A DNA stretch of 42,729 nt from Akkermansia muciniphila (GTDB taxonomy: Bacteria > Verrucomicrobiota > Verrucomicrobiia > Verrucomicrobiales > V1-33). Under the pieces are notes generated by a model that was given only the letters and a program-made list of their open reading frames with translations, was not told the origin of the DNA and ran no database searches. Within the stretch, counting starts at the first letter, position 1; every line of letters starts with the position of its first letter. Of this stretch, positions 1 to 9,024 are shown one piece after another. The stretch lies in contig CALQSQ010000049.1 of the NCBI GenBank assembly GCA_943333275.1, positions 1 to 42,729 of the forward strand, in the 5' to 3' direction. The position numbers and the translations under genes are program-made.

Positions 1-753
1 GGGAAATCTGTTCGGGCGCTGGATTCCAAGACCGGCGAACAGAAGCTCTTCATGGCCAGCCACGATGACTGGGTCTTTGACACCGTGTTCTCCACCAAGG
101 GCGATCACATCGTCTCCGTGGGCCGGGACATGACCACGAAACTCACCGAGGTGGCGACCCAGCGCTTCGTGGACAATCTCACTTCCATCACTCCTGGCAG
201 CTTGAAAGGCGGCCTCGCGGCGATCGCCCGCAATCCCCTGCGCGATGAAGTGCTGGTGGGAGGAGCGGATGGTGTGCCGCAGATTTATCGCATGTTCCGG
301 CTGGTGGGCCGCCGCATCGGGGATAACTCGAATTTGATCAAAAAATACACCCCGATGACCGGTCGCATTTTCGCCGTTGATTACAGCAGGGACGGCAAAC
401 GGATCGCCGCTGGCAGCAGCCTCGATGGCAAAGGACAGGTGCACATCAGCAATGCGGACTACGACACCACCCTCCCGGACAACATCAAAGCCATCTACGG
501 CAAGACCGGCGATTCCCGCAATGCCGAGGAGATCGCCACCGTGGAGAAATCCGTCACCGAGGGCGCCACGCTGCTGGCGCATTCCGACATCGCCAGCGGC
601 ATCTACACCGTCCGCTTCAGCCCCGATGGAGCCACGCTGGCGGTTGCCGGTCAGGATGGCAAAGTCCGCCTGCTTGATACGACCACGGGTGCCATTCGCT
701 TGGAGTTCGTCCCGGTAACGATCACCCCGGCAGCGCAGGCCGCTGCAAAATAA
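1..753 (+). CDS. WD40 repeat protein, C-terminal part (5' end outside window)
   Basis: The reading frame is open from base 1, so only the last 250 residues are present. Beta-propeller blades are visible from the recurring patterns: FAVDYSRDGKRIAAGSS in the middle and YTVRFSPDGATLAVAGQDG near the end, followed by a VRLLDTTTG strand. In known WD40 proteins such blades form a propeller used for protein binding; no catalytic domain is visible in this part. Related PVC proteins often have a cytochrome or c-type haem domain upstream, but that cannot be seen here. The specific role is unknown. The WD40 call is firm from the blade pattern. Confidence 0.85.
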   Translation, partial: GKSVRALDSKTGEQKLFMASHDDWVFDTVFSTKGDHIVSVGRDMTTKLTEVATQRFVDNLTSITPGSLKGGLAAIARNPLRDEVLVGGADGVPQIYRMFRLVGRRIGDNSNLIKKYTPMTGRIFAVDYSRDGKRIAAGSSLDGKGQVHISNADYDTTLPDNIKAIYGKTGDSRNAEEIATVEKSVTEGATLLAHSDIASGIYTVRFSPDGATLAVAGQDGKVRLLDTTTGAIRLEFVPVTITPAAQAAAK

Positions 754-884
754 CCGTGCGATGAAGCGTATTTCATTCGCTCCATCCGCCCGGTCACCTT
801 AAGAATGCATCGCGCTTCCCCCGGCGCACTGCCCCCATGAACACTTGCGCCATCACCAAAATCGAACTGCCCGAGGAGGACACC

Positions 885-1568
885 ATGCCGGCGGATGCCC
901 TGCGTCCCTCGTTGCTCAAGTTCATTCAGAAACGCCATCCTCACATCACCGAGGACGATTACATAGGCATCGAGGCCCTCAACGACGAACGCGCCGCCTA
1001 TGTGGAGGATTCCCTGTCCGAGGGGGTCGGCCAGATTTCCGCGCTGGAGCGGGAGGTCATCGAAAGCCTTCGCGAGCACGAGATCCTTTCGGAAAGTCCC
1101 GAGGAGGATGAGGCGCTGCTGCATCGGACGTTCGGCGAACGTGTCTCGGACATCATCGCGCAATTTGGTGGCAGTTGGAAATTCATCCTCTCCTTCTGCG
1201 GATTCCTCGTGCTCTGGATCCTTGCCAATATCCTCCTTTGGCGCGGTTCCGCCGCTCCCGATCCCTACCCATTTATCCTCCTGAATCTGCTGCTCTCCTG
1301 CCTGGCCGCCCTTCAGGCCCCGGTCATTATGATGAGCCAGAAACGTCAGGAAGCCCGCGATCGCCAGCACGCACGCGCCGATTACCAGATCAACCTCAAG
1401 GCCGAATTGGAAATCCGCCACCTCCATGAAAAGCTCGACCACCTCCTGCGCCAGCACAGCGAACGATTCCTCGAAATTCAGGAAATTCAGGTTCACCTGC
1501 TGCGGCAAATCGTCCGCACGCAGCTCGGCCAGCGTCCGGCCAGTGAGACGGAGAAGGGAATTTCCTAA
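885..1568 (+). CDS. DUF1003 family membrane protein
   Basis: A 227-residue protein with two transmembrane segments (about residues 99-119 and 129-150). The loop and second helix carry the DUF1003 signature: DPYPFILLNLLLS, then LQAPVIMMSQKRQEARDR, then a charged helical tail with KAELEIRHLHEKLD that looks coiled-coil. The family is widespread and its function is not established. I chose the ATG at 885 because a strong AGGAGG lies at 874-879, five bases upstream; an in-frame ATG at 837 would add 16 residues but has no ribosome binding site. The N-terminal third (HPHITEDDYIG...) is hydrophilic and probably cytoplasmic. Confidence 0.88.
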   Translation: MPADALRPSLLKFIQKRHPHITEDDYIGIEALNDERAAYVEDSLSEGVGQISALEREVIESLREHEILSESPEEDEALLHRTFGERVSDIIAQFGGSWKFILSFCGFLVLWILANILLWRGSAAPDPYPFILLNLLLSCLAALQAPVIMMSQKRQEARDRQHARADYQINLKAELEIRHLHEKLDHLLRQHSERFLEIQEIQVHLLRQIVRTQLGQRPASETEKGIS

Positions 1569-1610
1569 TCCCCAGAGGCTGCGGGGAGGCAACCGGTCGG
1601 CGCCTAATTA

Positions 1611-2273
1611 TTAACGGTGACTTCCCTCAACCTGACGGGCCAGATTGAGAATTTCCGAAAGGTCATCGGCCGATGGCGTGACGGCTGGCGCAGGGGAACC
1701 ACTGGCGACCTGTTCTGCAGGAGCGGCATAAGCCTGAGCAATGTTGTAGGTCGGCTTGCCGTTCACTCCCCTTGGTGCCATCGGTGGGCGGGTCGTGCTG
1801 GCCGCCATGAGCGCGTGATTCTCCGGCGAGGGATTGATTTCCGCAGGGCGGATTTCCTGCTCCGATGCAGCCACCACGGGTGCGGTTGGAGGCAGTTCCA
1901 ACTGTGTATCCGTGCTCAGAAGTTCGTCGCTCACCGGGTGTTCGGACCCCATCGATTCCAATTGTGGTTCGGCAACATTCCCCTCGTCGGCGGGAAGCAT
2001 GCCTGGATCAGGCAACGCCTGTCCGCTGCCCTGGTATCCCGCCAGCCCGCTGGCAATCTCCTCGGGACTCGGCAGGGGGGCCTCGTCGATCTGTTCCAGC
2101 GAGACTCCCACGGTGTAATCCTCCTTGGCCACTGTCGAATTTACCGACCAGTCCGCCACAGAATACCGGTCATCCTTCTGTTTCGGCAACTGGCAGCTGC
2201 TCAGAAGCAGGCCTAAACTGACGACCGAAACTGCTTGGCAAAGTGCAGATAATTTGGGAAGTTGAATTTTCAT
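1611..2273 (-). CDS. Putative lipoprotein, low complexity
   Basis: A 220-residue protein with a basic start, a hydrophobic stretch and a lipobox LLSSC with the lipidated Cys at residue 27, so it is probably anchored in a membrane as a lipoprotein. The mature part is rich in Pro, Ala, Glu and Ser and has no domain I recognise; the last 20 residues (DDLSEILNLARQVEG) may form a helix. It ends 42 bases from the DUF1003 gene, which converges on it. AGGA precedes the start at a usable distance. Function unknown; being a real gene is supported by the lipobox, the RBS and the lack of a competing frame. Confidence 0.72.
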   Translation of the reverse strand: MKIQLPKLSALCQAVSVVSLGLLLSSCQLPKQKDDRYSVADWSVNSTVAKEDYTVGVSLEQIDEAPLPSPEEIASGLAGYQGSGQALPDPGMLPADEGNVAEPQLESMGSEHPVSDELLSTDTQLELPPTAPVVAASEQEIRPAEINPSPENHALMAASTTRPPMAPRGVNGKPTYNIAQAYAAPAEQVASGSPAPAVTPSADDLSEILNLARQVEGSHR

Positions 2274-2345
2274 GATTCCTGAATTTAATTGTATTTATGG
2301 AATTTATCAAGTTTATTTGCGAGAATCTTTGAATTATTCTGAAAA

Positions 2346-3077
2346 ATGGGACTCTCCCCCAACCAAATCACTCTCTGGACCTTCCATTCCCCTCCCGTTA
2401 CTGACCGGGAAAAGGTGGAGGCCGGGCTCAGTTACGAGGAAAGAGAAAAGGCCGCGCGATTCCATTTTGACGTTGACCGACACCGCTATGGATTCTTCCA
2501 CATGACCATGCGCAACCTGCTGGCTTCGGTGCTCCCGATCACGGTCAGGCCGGAGGAATTGCATTTAATCCCTGGGGAATTCGGAAAACCCACCTTGCGC
2601 GACTTCCCGGAGGTCCATTTCAATCTAACCCATTCCAAGGACCTCGCAGCCCTGGCAGTCTGCACGGCCGGTCCGGTTGGGTTGGACTTGGAAATGATCG
2701 ATCCGGAATTTCCCGTGCGGGAAATTGCCCGGGAGTATTTTGTGGGTGGCGAACGCGCGGCCATCGACCACGCCCCGGACGACTCCGAACGCACCAACCG
2801 GTTCTTCCAACTCTGGACCGCGAAGGAGGCCGTCATGAAAGTAACCGGCCTCGGCATGAATCTAGAGCCCCGCAGCATCGAACTGGCATTGGACCCCGCC
2901 ACCGCCAGACCCACGGGTTTCCACCACATCGCAGGGTTTCCGACAGCCTCGGTCGATTGGAAACTCCGCGTCCGGGCCGTAGAAGCAGCTGCAGTGCTCA
3001 GCCTGGTCTATCCGTCCTGCGTGACGAGCGTTGCCTATTCTACTGACACGGACCTTTCGGAAGGTGGAAAGAAGTGA
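2346..3077 (+). CDS. 4'-phosphopantetheinyl transferase, Sfp/Gsp type
   Basis: A 243-residue protein of the length usual for Sfp-type transferases, which move 4'-phosphopantetheine from CoA to a Ser of carrier proteins. Visible motifs are FNLTHS (92-97), GLDLE (112-116, Mg-binding acidic residues) and WTAKEAVMK (157-165, the family WxxKEA motif), with two tandem half-domains as expected. A separate AcpS lies at 20503, so this enzyme is probably for polyketide, nonribosomal peptide or special fatty-acid carriers rather than the primary ACP. No carrier-protein gene is nearby. The start lacks a clear Shine-Dalgarno sequence; the upstream 72 bases are AT-rich and shared with the divergent lipoprotein gene. 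Confidence 0.9.
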   Translation: MGLSPNQITLWTFHSPPVTDREKVEAGLSYEEREKAARFHFDVDRHRYGFFHMTMRNLLASVLPITVRPEELHLIPGEFGKPTLRDFPEVHFNLTHSKDLAALAVCTAGPVGLDLEMIDPEFPVREIAREYFVGGERAAIDHAPDDSERTNRFFQLWTAKEAVMKVTGLGMNLEPRSIELALDPATARPTGFHHIAGFPTASVDWKLRVRAVEAAAVLSLVYPSCVTSVAYSTDTDLSEGGKK

Positions 3078-3176
3078 GGCGGTGTGCTTCATGCCATTCC
3101 GCCTCCCGCCCATCTAATATAAATCCCTTTCTGCGTGACTAGGAAACGCGCTGGGGAGGGATCAGACTGGCGGCCT

Positions 3177-4514
3177 ATGAAAAACCGTCGTAGTTTCCTC
3201 AAGCAAATCCTCGCCACCGGCTCAGCGCCCATCCTCGTTCCCCGCCACGTCATCGCCGGTTCCGGCCAGACGCCGCCTTCTGAGAAATTGCGAACCGCGC
3301 ATGTGGGTGTGGGTGGGCAGGGCGGAGGGAACCTGGGGGAGATCGGGCAATTCCCGGAAGTTCAGGTGGTGGCGCTTTGTGACGTGGATACTCGGAATCT
3401 GGATGGGGCTGCTGGTAAATATCCGGGCGCGCAGAAATTTCGCGACTGGCGGCGGATGCTTGAGAAGGAAAAGGAATTCGATGCAGTGGTTGTTTCCACA
3501 CCCGACCATCACCACGCCCCCATCGCCCTATCAACCATGCAGCTGGGCAAGCATGCTTATGTCGAAAAACCGCTGGCCCATACCATTGAGGAAGCCCGCA
3601 AGATGCGGGACATGGCGAAGAAGATGAATGTGGTCACCCAGATGGGCAACAACGGCCACGGGGGCGAAGGTCTGCGCTTGTGGAAGGAAATTTACGATCA
3701 GGGCACCCTGGGCAAGGTTCAGGAAGTGCATGTGTGGAGTGACCGGCCCGGGACTTTCTGGAACACGCAGGGCATCGAACGCCCGAAGGACACGCCGCCG
3801 GTGCCTGCGACGCTCGACTGGGATCTCTGGATCGGCCCGGCACCAATGCGCCCCTTCCATACCGCCTACCATCAGGTGGCGTGGCGTGGATGGTGGGATT
3901 TCGGATGCGGGGCACTGGGAGACATGGCGGTGCACAATGCCGATCCAGCCTTCTATGCGCTGGACCTGGGCCAGCCCGACTGGGTGGACGCCACCACCTC
4001 CCCCTCGAACAATGATTCCTTTCCCACGTGGAGCATCGTGACGTGGCATTTTCCCGCCAAGGGATCACGGCCGGAAGTCACCATGAAGTGGTATGATGGA
4101 GGCAAGGTGCCGGAGGGTCTGAAATTCTTTGAAGAGGGACGCAAGATTTCCGACAACGGCTGTGCGTTTGTAGGCGAGAAATGCGGCCTCATGGGGGGCA
4201 GCCACGCCTCCCCACCCCGCTTGATTCCGGATTCCCTGATGAAGGATTTCAAACGTCCGGAACCCGTCATCCCCCGTTCGCCCGGGCATCGGATCGAATG
4301 GGTACGCGCCGCGCTGGCCGGCAAACCCGAGGATGCCAAGAGCGGATTCTGGTATTCGGCTCCCTTCACGGAGGCATTGCTGGTCGGCATGCTGGCGGTG
4401 AGATTTCAAAAGCGCATCGAATGGGATACGGAAAAACAGCAGGCGAAAAATTGCCCCGAAGCGGAATCGATCATCCGCAAGGCCTATCGGGAGGGGTGGA
4501 AACTGCCGGTTTAA
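3177..4514 (+). CDS. Tat-exported Gfo/Idh/MocA family oxidoreductase
   Basis: A 445-residue protein starting with a twin-arginine signal (NRRSFLKQ, residues 3-10), so it is probably exported folded. A Rossmann fingerprint GVGGQGG lies at 44-50, followed by CDVD at the end of beta-strand 2 and the family EKPLA motif at 130-134; the C-terminal half is the Gfo/Idh/MocA alpha/beta domain with WWDFGCGALGDMAVHN. Such enzymes oxidise or reduce sugars or inositols with NAD(P), and some, such as the GH109 group, act as glycosidases. The substrate cannot be read from sequence. An in-frame GTG at 3135 exists, but the Tat signal fixes 3177. PVC genomes carry many exported paralogues of this type. Confidence 0.92.
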   Translation: MKNRRSFLKQILATGSAPILVPRHVIAGSGQTPPSEKLRTAHVGVGGQGGGNLGEIGQFPEVQVVALCDVDTRNLDGAAGKYPGAQKFRDWRRMLEKEKEFDAVVVSTPDHHHAPIALSTMQLGKHAYVEKPLAHTIEEARKMRDMAKKMNVVTQMGNNGHGGEGLRLWKEIYDQGTLGKVQEVHVWSDRPGTFWNTQGIERPKDTPPVPATLDWDLWIGPAPMRPFHTAYHQVAWRGWWDFGCGALGDMAVHNADPAFYALDLGQPDWVDATTSPSNNDSFPTWSIVTWHFPAKGSRPEVTMKWYDGGKVPEGLKFFEEGRKISDNGCAFVGEKCGLMGGSHASPPRLIPDSLMKDFKRPEPVIPRSPGHRIEWVRAALAGKPEDAKSGFWYSAPFTEALLVGMLAVRFQKRIEWDTEKQQAKNCPEAESIIRKAYREGWKLPV

Positions 4515-4602
4515 TGCAAGTCGATTCTGCTGCGAGCGGTGATTTTTTTCCACTTGATGCCCTAGTAATCGCCACCATGCTCGTGGCCCCAACCCTAGTT
4601 CA

Positions 4603-6147
4603 ATGAAGATTAAAAGAGCCCTTATTTCCGTTTCTGACAAAGCCGGCCTTGCCGAATTCGCCCAAGGCCTGCACTCGCTCGAAGTGGAAATCCTCAGCAC
4701 CGGCGGCACCGCCACGGCCCTCAAGGCGGCTGGCATTCCGGTGATTGAAGTGGGGGATTACACGGGAGCGCCGGAGTGTTTCGACGGGCGGCTCAAGACG
4801 CTGCATCCCAGGGTCCACGGCGGATTGCTCTACGTCCGTGGCGACAAAGCGCACGAAAAACAGTCCAGGGAGCACGACATTCCCGCCATCGACCTGCTCG
4901 TCGTCAATCTCTACCCGTTCGAAGCCACCATCGCCAAACCCGATGTCACGCTCGAACATGCCATTGAAAACATCGACATCGGCGGTCCGGCCATGCTGCG
5001 CAGCGCCGCCAAAAACCACGCCAGCGTCACCGTCATCACCGACGTGGCCGACTACGCCCCTGTGCTTGAGGAAATGCGCGACAACAAGGGCGAGACCAGC
5101 CTCAAAACCCGCGAACGACTCGCCATTAAAGTCTTCAAACGCACATCCGATTACGACCGCGCCATTTACCAGTTCCTCAATCAGGAGCAAACCACCGACA
5201 GCAGTTTCAGCCTCAACCTGCCGCTCAGTTCCAACCTGCGCTACGGCGACAACCCGCACCAGGAAGCGCGTCTCTATGGTTCGTTCAACGAGCTTTTCAC
5301 CCAACTTCACGGCAAGGAACTCAGCTATACCAACGTCCTCGATATCGAAGCCGCCACGCAGCTCGTCCTTGAATTCAAGCGCCCGACTGTCGCCATCCTC
5401 AAACACACGAACCCCTGCGGCGTGGGCTGCGACGACTCCGACCTCCGCGCGGCCTGGGAGAAGGCTTTTGAAACCGACCGGCAGGCACCCTTTGGCGGCG
5501 TGATCGTGACGAACCGCGAGATGCCGGAAAGCCTGGCGCGCGTCATCAGTGAAATTTTCACCGATGTCATCATCGCCCCCTCCTACTCGGCCGAAGCCCG
5601 CGCCATCCTCCAACGAAAGAAGAATCTGCGCCTCATGCAGTTTAATGCCGAGGCATTTCTCAAAGCGCAGGAGGCCAACCCCATCATCCGCAGCGCCCCC
5701 GGCGGCATCATGGTCATGGATCGCGATTTCAAGACGCGCGGCCTGACCAACGTCGAGGAAAAAGTCGTCACCAAACGCCAGCCCAGCAAGGAGGAAATCG
5801 AAGCCATGCGCTTTGGCTGGCGCGTCGTGAAGCATGTGAAATCCAACGCCATCGTCTTCGCCACGCACGACCGCACGCTGGGCATTGGAGCGGGCCAGAT
5901 GTCGCGTGTCGATGCCTGCCGGCTCGCGATCTGGAAGGCCCGGGAATCCGGACTCTCCCTCGAAGGCTGCATCGTCGCCAGCGACGCCATGTTCCCCTTC
6001 CCTGACGGCCTCATCGCCGCCGCCAGCGCCGGAGCCATCGCCGCCATTCAGCCCGGCGGCAGCATCAAGGATGCCGAAGTCATCGCCGCCGCTGACGAAC
6101 GTCAGATGGCCATGGTCTTCACCCAGCACCGGCATTTCCTGCACTAA
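4603..6147 (+). CDS. purH: Bifunctional AICAR transformylase / IMP cyclohydrolase
   Basis: A 514-residue PurH, which carries out the last two steps of IMP synthesis in the cytoplasm. The N-terminal MGS-like cyclohydrolase domain shows SDKAGL (11-16) and KTLHPRVHGG (65-74). The transformylase domain starts near LRYGDNPHQEA (about 212) and contains KHTNPCG (about 267), whose Lys and His are catalytic in the family, then FGGVIVTN and SDAMFPFPDG, and ends in RHFLH. It stands alone: no other purine gene is nearby, and the flanking gaps are 88 and 109 bases. The antisense strand is open over nearly the same span, which is a codon-bias shadow. Confidence 0.97.
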   Translation: MKIKRALISVSDKAGLAEFAQGLHSLEVEILSTGGTATALKAAGIPVIEVGDYTGAPECFDGRLKTLHPRVHGGLLYVRGDKAHEKQSREHDIPAIDLLVVNLYPFEATIAKPDVTLEHAIENIDIGGPAMLRSAAKNHASVTVITDVADYAPVLEEMRDNKGETSLKTRERLAIKVFKRTSDYDRAIYQFLNQEQTTDSSFSLNLPLSSNLRYGDNPHQEARLYGSFNELFTQLHGKELSYTNVLDIEAATQLVLEFKRPTVAILKHTNPCGVGCDDSDLRAAWEKAFETDRQAPFGGVIVTNREMPESLARVISEIFTDVIIAPSYSAEARAILQRKKNLRLMQFNAEAFLKAQEANPIIRSAPGGIMVMDRDFKTRGLTNVEEKVVTKRQPSKEEIEAMRFGWRVVKHVKSNAIVFATHDRTLGIGAGQMSRVDACRLAIWKARESGLSLEGCIVASDAMFPFPDGLIAAASAGAIAAIQPGGSIKDAEVIAAADERQMAMVFTQHRHFLH

Positions 6148-6256
6148 GCGATTGTTGGGCGGAGTTGGAAATTGACCGCAACTTTACCAATCGGCTCAGG
6201 TTCATGATGTCGATGTCATCACCACAATCGCCGATGCCGCGAGACATCCTCATTTT

Positions 6257-7645
6257 ATGAAAAAATCACTTCTGGTTCATGTCGGATGGCTTGCCGCAGC
6301 AATCGGAGCTTATCTTTTTGGAAATCACCGCGCCGATACGAACTCTCCCCGTGCCGCATCGAAGCCCGCGCTGGCCTCATCGAAGCAGGCGACCACCCCG
6401 GCGGCCACAACCGCCGCGCAGGCCCCCTCGGACAACCCAGCCGCGTGGTTGCAGGAATACCGGGACGCGCAGGGGAATATTTCTCCAGAGCGAATGACAG
6501 CCGCACTGATGCTGGCCTTGAAGGACCCCGATCCTGTTAAAGCCATGGCGGCCTTCACCCAATTGCTCGGCTCCCTCACTGCCGAAAATGCCCCGGCCGC
6601 CCTCAAGGCCATCCGCGAGAACACCGGTGGATTTGAATCCATGCGTTACCTTTCCCTGCTGGGCTTTGCCTGGGGCGAAAAGGACGGAGCGGCAGCCATG
6701 GCATCGCTCTCGGAAATGAATGGGCGTGACGCTGGCATGACGCGGGGCACGGCGCTGGCCGGCTGGGCAGCCAAGGACCCCGAGGCCGCCATGAAATACC
6801 TCGCCGACTACAAGGCCGCCAATCCCGAGGACTCCAACGGACGTGGCGGAAACCGCGAGGAAGCCATGATGGAGCGCGGGCTCGTCAGCGCCCTGGCTCG
6901 GAACAACCCGGAGATGGCCATGAAATATGTCATGACCCTCAAGGAGGATGAACGCGCAGATTACACGGGTGTCATTGCCGATCAAAAATTGCGCGAAGGA
7001 ACCGCCGCAGCCGGTGCCTGGGCGTTGTCCCTGACTGATGAAAAAATGCGGTCTGCGGCACTCGATACCATTTCCCGTCAATTCCTGCGCGGCGACATGT
7101 CGACCGCCACGGATTGGGCCGCCAGCATCGCCAGCCTGCCGGGCAGCAGCCAGGCCGTGGGACAAATCGCCGATGCGATGGCTCGCAAGGATCCCGCCGG
7201 AGCCGCCGCCTGGGTCGCCACCCTCCCCGCTGGCGCCAGCCAGACGGCCGCCCTGGAGCAGATCTATGATCAATGGACCCGCTCGGACCCCACCGCCGCC
7301 AGCACCCAACTCACTCAAATGCCCGCCGGTGAGGCAAAAAATGTCATCGTCGCCACCTTCACCCGATCCCTCGCCCGCGAGGATGCCGCTTCCGCTGCCA
7401 TCTGGACCAAGGAAATCACCAATCCTGAAGACCGTCTCAAGGCCCAAATCGATGTCGCTCGCGTCTGGAACCGTGCCGATCCCACCGCCGCCCAACCATG
7501 GATCGCCGCCAACATTCCAGCAGACCAGCAATCCGAAGCCCTGGCCCGTCCGGAACGCGGCAACGGCGGCCCTCCCGATGCGGCACGCCCAAACCGCTTT
7601 GGCCCAGGCGGATTCGTCGGCGGTCGCGGCCGGGGCCGGAATTGA
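6257..7645 (+). CDS. Secreted or membrane-anchored alpha-helical repeat protein
   Basis: A 462-residue Ala-rich protein. Residues 5-21 form a signal peptide or membrane anchor. From about residue 75 to 430 the chain is a series of degenerate helical units of roughly 30-35 residues with a recurring core of the form W-x2-x-DP-x-AA followed by a leucine/alanine helix, e.g. WAAKDPEAAMKYL, MARKDPAGAAAWVATLP, WTRSDPTAASTQL and WNRADPTAAQPW. The C-terminal 30 residues are Gly/Arg-rich and end in GGRGRGRN. Repeat proteins of this appearance are common in verrucomicrobia; I know of no assigned function. The architecture suggests a TPR- or HEAT-like solenoid binding scaffold, which is inference. Confidence 0.75.
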   Translation: MKKSLLVHVGWLAAAIGAYLFGNHRADTNSPRAASKPALASSKQATTPAATTAAQAPSDNPAAWLQEYRDAQGNISPERMTAALMLALKDPDPVKAMAAFTQLLGSLTAENAPAALKAIRENTGGFESMRYLSLLGFAWGEKDGAAAMASLSEMNGRDAGMTRGTALAGWAAKDPEAAMKYLADYKAANPEDSNGRGGNREEAMMERGLVSALARNNPEMAMKYVMTLKEDERADYTGVIADQKLREGTAAAGAWALSLTDEKMRSAALDTISRQFLRGDMSTATDWAASIASLPGSSQAVGQIADAMARKDPAGAAAWVATLPAGASQTAALEQIYDQWTRSDPTAASTQLTQMPAGEAKNVIVATFTRSLAREDAASAAIWTKEITNPEDRLKAQIDVARVWNRADPTAAQPWIAANIPADQQSEALARPERGNGGPPDAARPNRFGPGGFVGGRGRGRN

Positions 7646-8011
7646 CGCCCGTTGCTGATGCGAGCCAGCCTAGGCCTCCATTACAGTCTCCAGCCAGAAA
7701 TTTGCCGGAGGATCAAACTGTAAGCGTGCGGAGTGCTAAGCTATAATGCACTGAACCACATCTGAAGATAAGCTAGCAAAGCCAGGATCAGTGTGGACGA
7801 GTTTGCGGACCTTCCTATACCAAGTTCACATAAATCGAGCAAATCAGAAGCATCTGCAATTAGGCATATTGTTCGGAACTTAACCATCGTTCTGCTCAGT
7901 TGAGATGGTGGCCAGTTGCTTGCAACCGGTCCGCTTGTCGTGTGAAGCAGAATTCCCAGAATTTACCTCGACACCCTGTTGGCACTCTGCTTCGATCCGG
8001 ATTCATATCCC
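7646..8011. other. Intergenic region upstream of the MoxR block
   Basis: This 366-base gap holds no convincing gene. It is less GC-biased than its surroundings and has an exact TATAAT at 7742-7747, but no good -35 box lies at 16-18 bases (TGTAAG at 17). It is the only long gap before the seven-gene block and is therefore the likely place for its promoter. I see no tRNA, terminator with a T-run, or long inverted repeat in it. Confidence 0.4.
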
Positions 8012-9022
8012 ATGCAAAACGAACCTAATGCTTCCGGGGGCACTGCTATGAGCCCATCCGCTGCCAGTGATATCTTCAGTCGACTGCGCAATGAAATAGG
8101 AAAAGTAATCGCCGGCCAGGAAGACGTGGTGAACACCCTGATTCTAAGTCTTTTTTGTCAGGGGCATTGCCTGTTGATCGGGGTTCCCGGTCTGGCCAAG
8201 ACCCTGCTGGTGCGGACGGTGGCGGAGGCGCTGGGATTGCAGTTTAGCCGGATTCAATTCACGCCCGACTTGATGCCGGGCGATATTCTGGGCTCGGAAA
8301 TTCTGCGGGAGAATTCGGGCCGCGTGGAGTTTGATTTCCAGTTGGGTCCCATCTTCGCCAATCTCGTGCTGGCCGATGAAATCAACCGCACCCCGCCCAA
8401 AACGCAAAGCGCCCTGCTGGAGGCGATGCAGGAACGCCGCGTGACCGTGGCGAGGGAAACGCGGGAACTCCCCAGTCCTTTTTTCGTGGTGGCGACGCAG
8501 AACCCGATTGAGCATGAGGGCACCTATCCGTTGCCGGAGGCCCAGCTGGACCGATTCATGTTCTCCATTGGCGTGCGCTACCCCGGACGGGAAACGGAAA
8601 TGGAGATCGTGCGACGCACCACCTCCGGCACTCTGCCATCGCTCCAACCGGTGGTCAGCAGACAGGAGATTTTAGCCGTGGAGCAGCTGATCCGCGCCGT
8701 GCCGGTGGCCGACCATGTTCTGGCCTACGCGGTGGATCTGGCCTGCGCCACACGTCCCGGAGAAGTGGGAGCAGCCTCCACCGCCACCCAGTATTTGGAA
8801 TGGGGGGCGGGTCCGCGGGCCAGTCAATATTTGGTTCTCGGAGCCAAGGCTCTGGCACTCATGTCAGGGCGGGCGGCACCTGAAACGCGCGATATCCGCA
8901 ACGTTGCCCCCAACGTGTTGAGTCATCGCATCGTGCCCAATTATCGAGCCACCGGCGAGGGATTGCGCGCCGCGGCATTGGTCGCCAGCCTGCTGAAGGA
9001 AGTGCCTGAACCGAAATACTGA
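8012..9022 (+). CDS. MoxR-family AAA+ ATPase
   Basis: A 336-residue MoxR ATPase, the usual size. Walker A GVPGLAKT is at about 57-64 and Walker B LVLADE at about 118-123, followed by the MoxR-typical INRTPPKTQSALLEAMQE; sensor region VVATQNPIEHEGTYPLPEAQLDRF and the C-terminal lid follow. MoxR proteins are chaperone-like ATPases that work with VWA-domain partners in maturing or assembling protein complexes. The next three genes each encode such a MIDAS-bearing partner. The start is uncertain: 8012 (MQNEP...) or 8048 (MSPSAAS...), the latter with a G-run seven bases upstream. The stop at 9022 is two bases from the next start, so the genes are surely cotranscribed. Confidence 0.95.
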   Translation: MQNEPNASGGTAMSPSAASDIFSRLRNEIGKVIAGQEDVVNTLILSLFCQGHCLLIGVPGLAKTLLVRTVAEALGLQFSRIQFTPDLMPGDILGSEILRENSGRVEFDFQLGPIFANLVLADEINRTPPKTQSALLEAMQERRVTVARETRELPSPFFVVATQNPIEHEGTYPLPEAQLDRFMFSIGVRYPGRETEMEIVRRTTSGTLPSLQPVVSRQEILAVEQLIRAVPVADHVLAYAVDLACATRPGEVGAASTATQYLEWGAGPRASQYLVLGAKALALMSGRAAPETRDIRNVAPNVLSHRIVPNYRATGEGLRAAALVASLLKEVPEPKY

Positions 9023-9024
9023 GC

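Noticed and set aside
651..1592. 313-codon minus-strand frame over the DUF1003 gene
   Set aside because: It overlaps both the WD40 3' end and DUF1003, has no domain, and its translation lacks protein character.
2282..2310. TTGATA-17-TAAATT promoter for the minus-strand lipoprotein at 2273
   Set aside because: The -10 box would put the transcription start inside the Shine-Dalgarno AGGA, so both cannot be right; the AT-rich stretch gives such matches by chance.
4600..6144. 514-codon minus-strand frame exactly opposite purH
   Set aside because: PurH is certain on the plus strand; the mirror frame arises from avoidance of codons whose complement is a stop.
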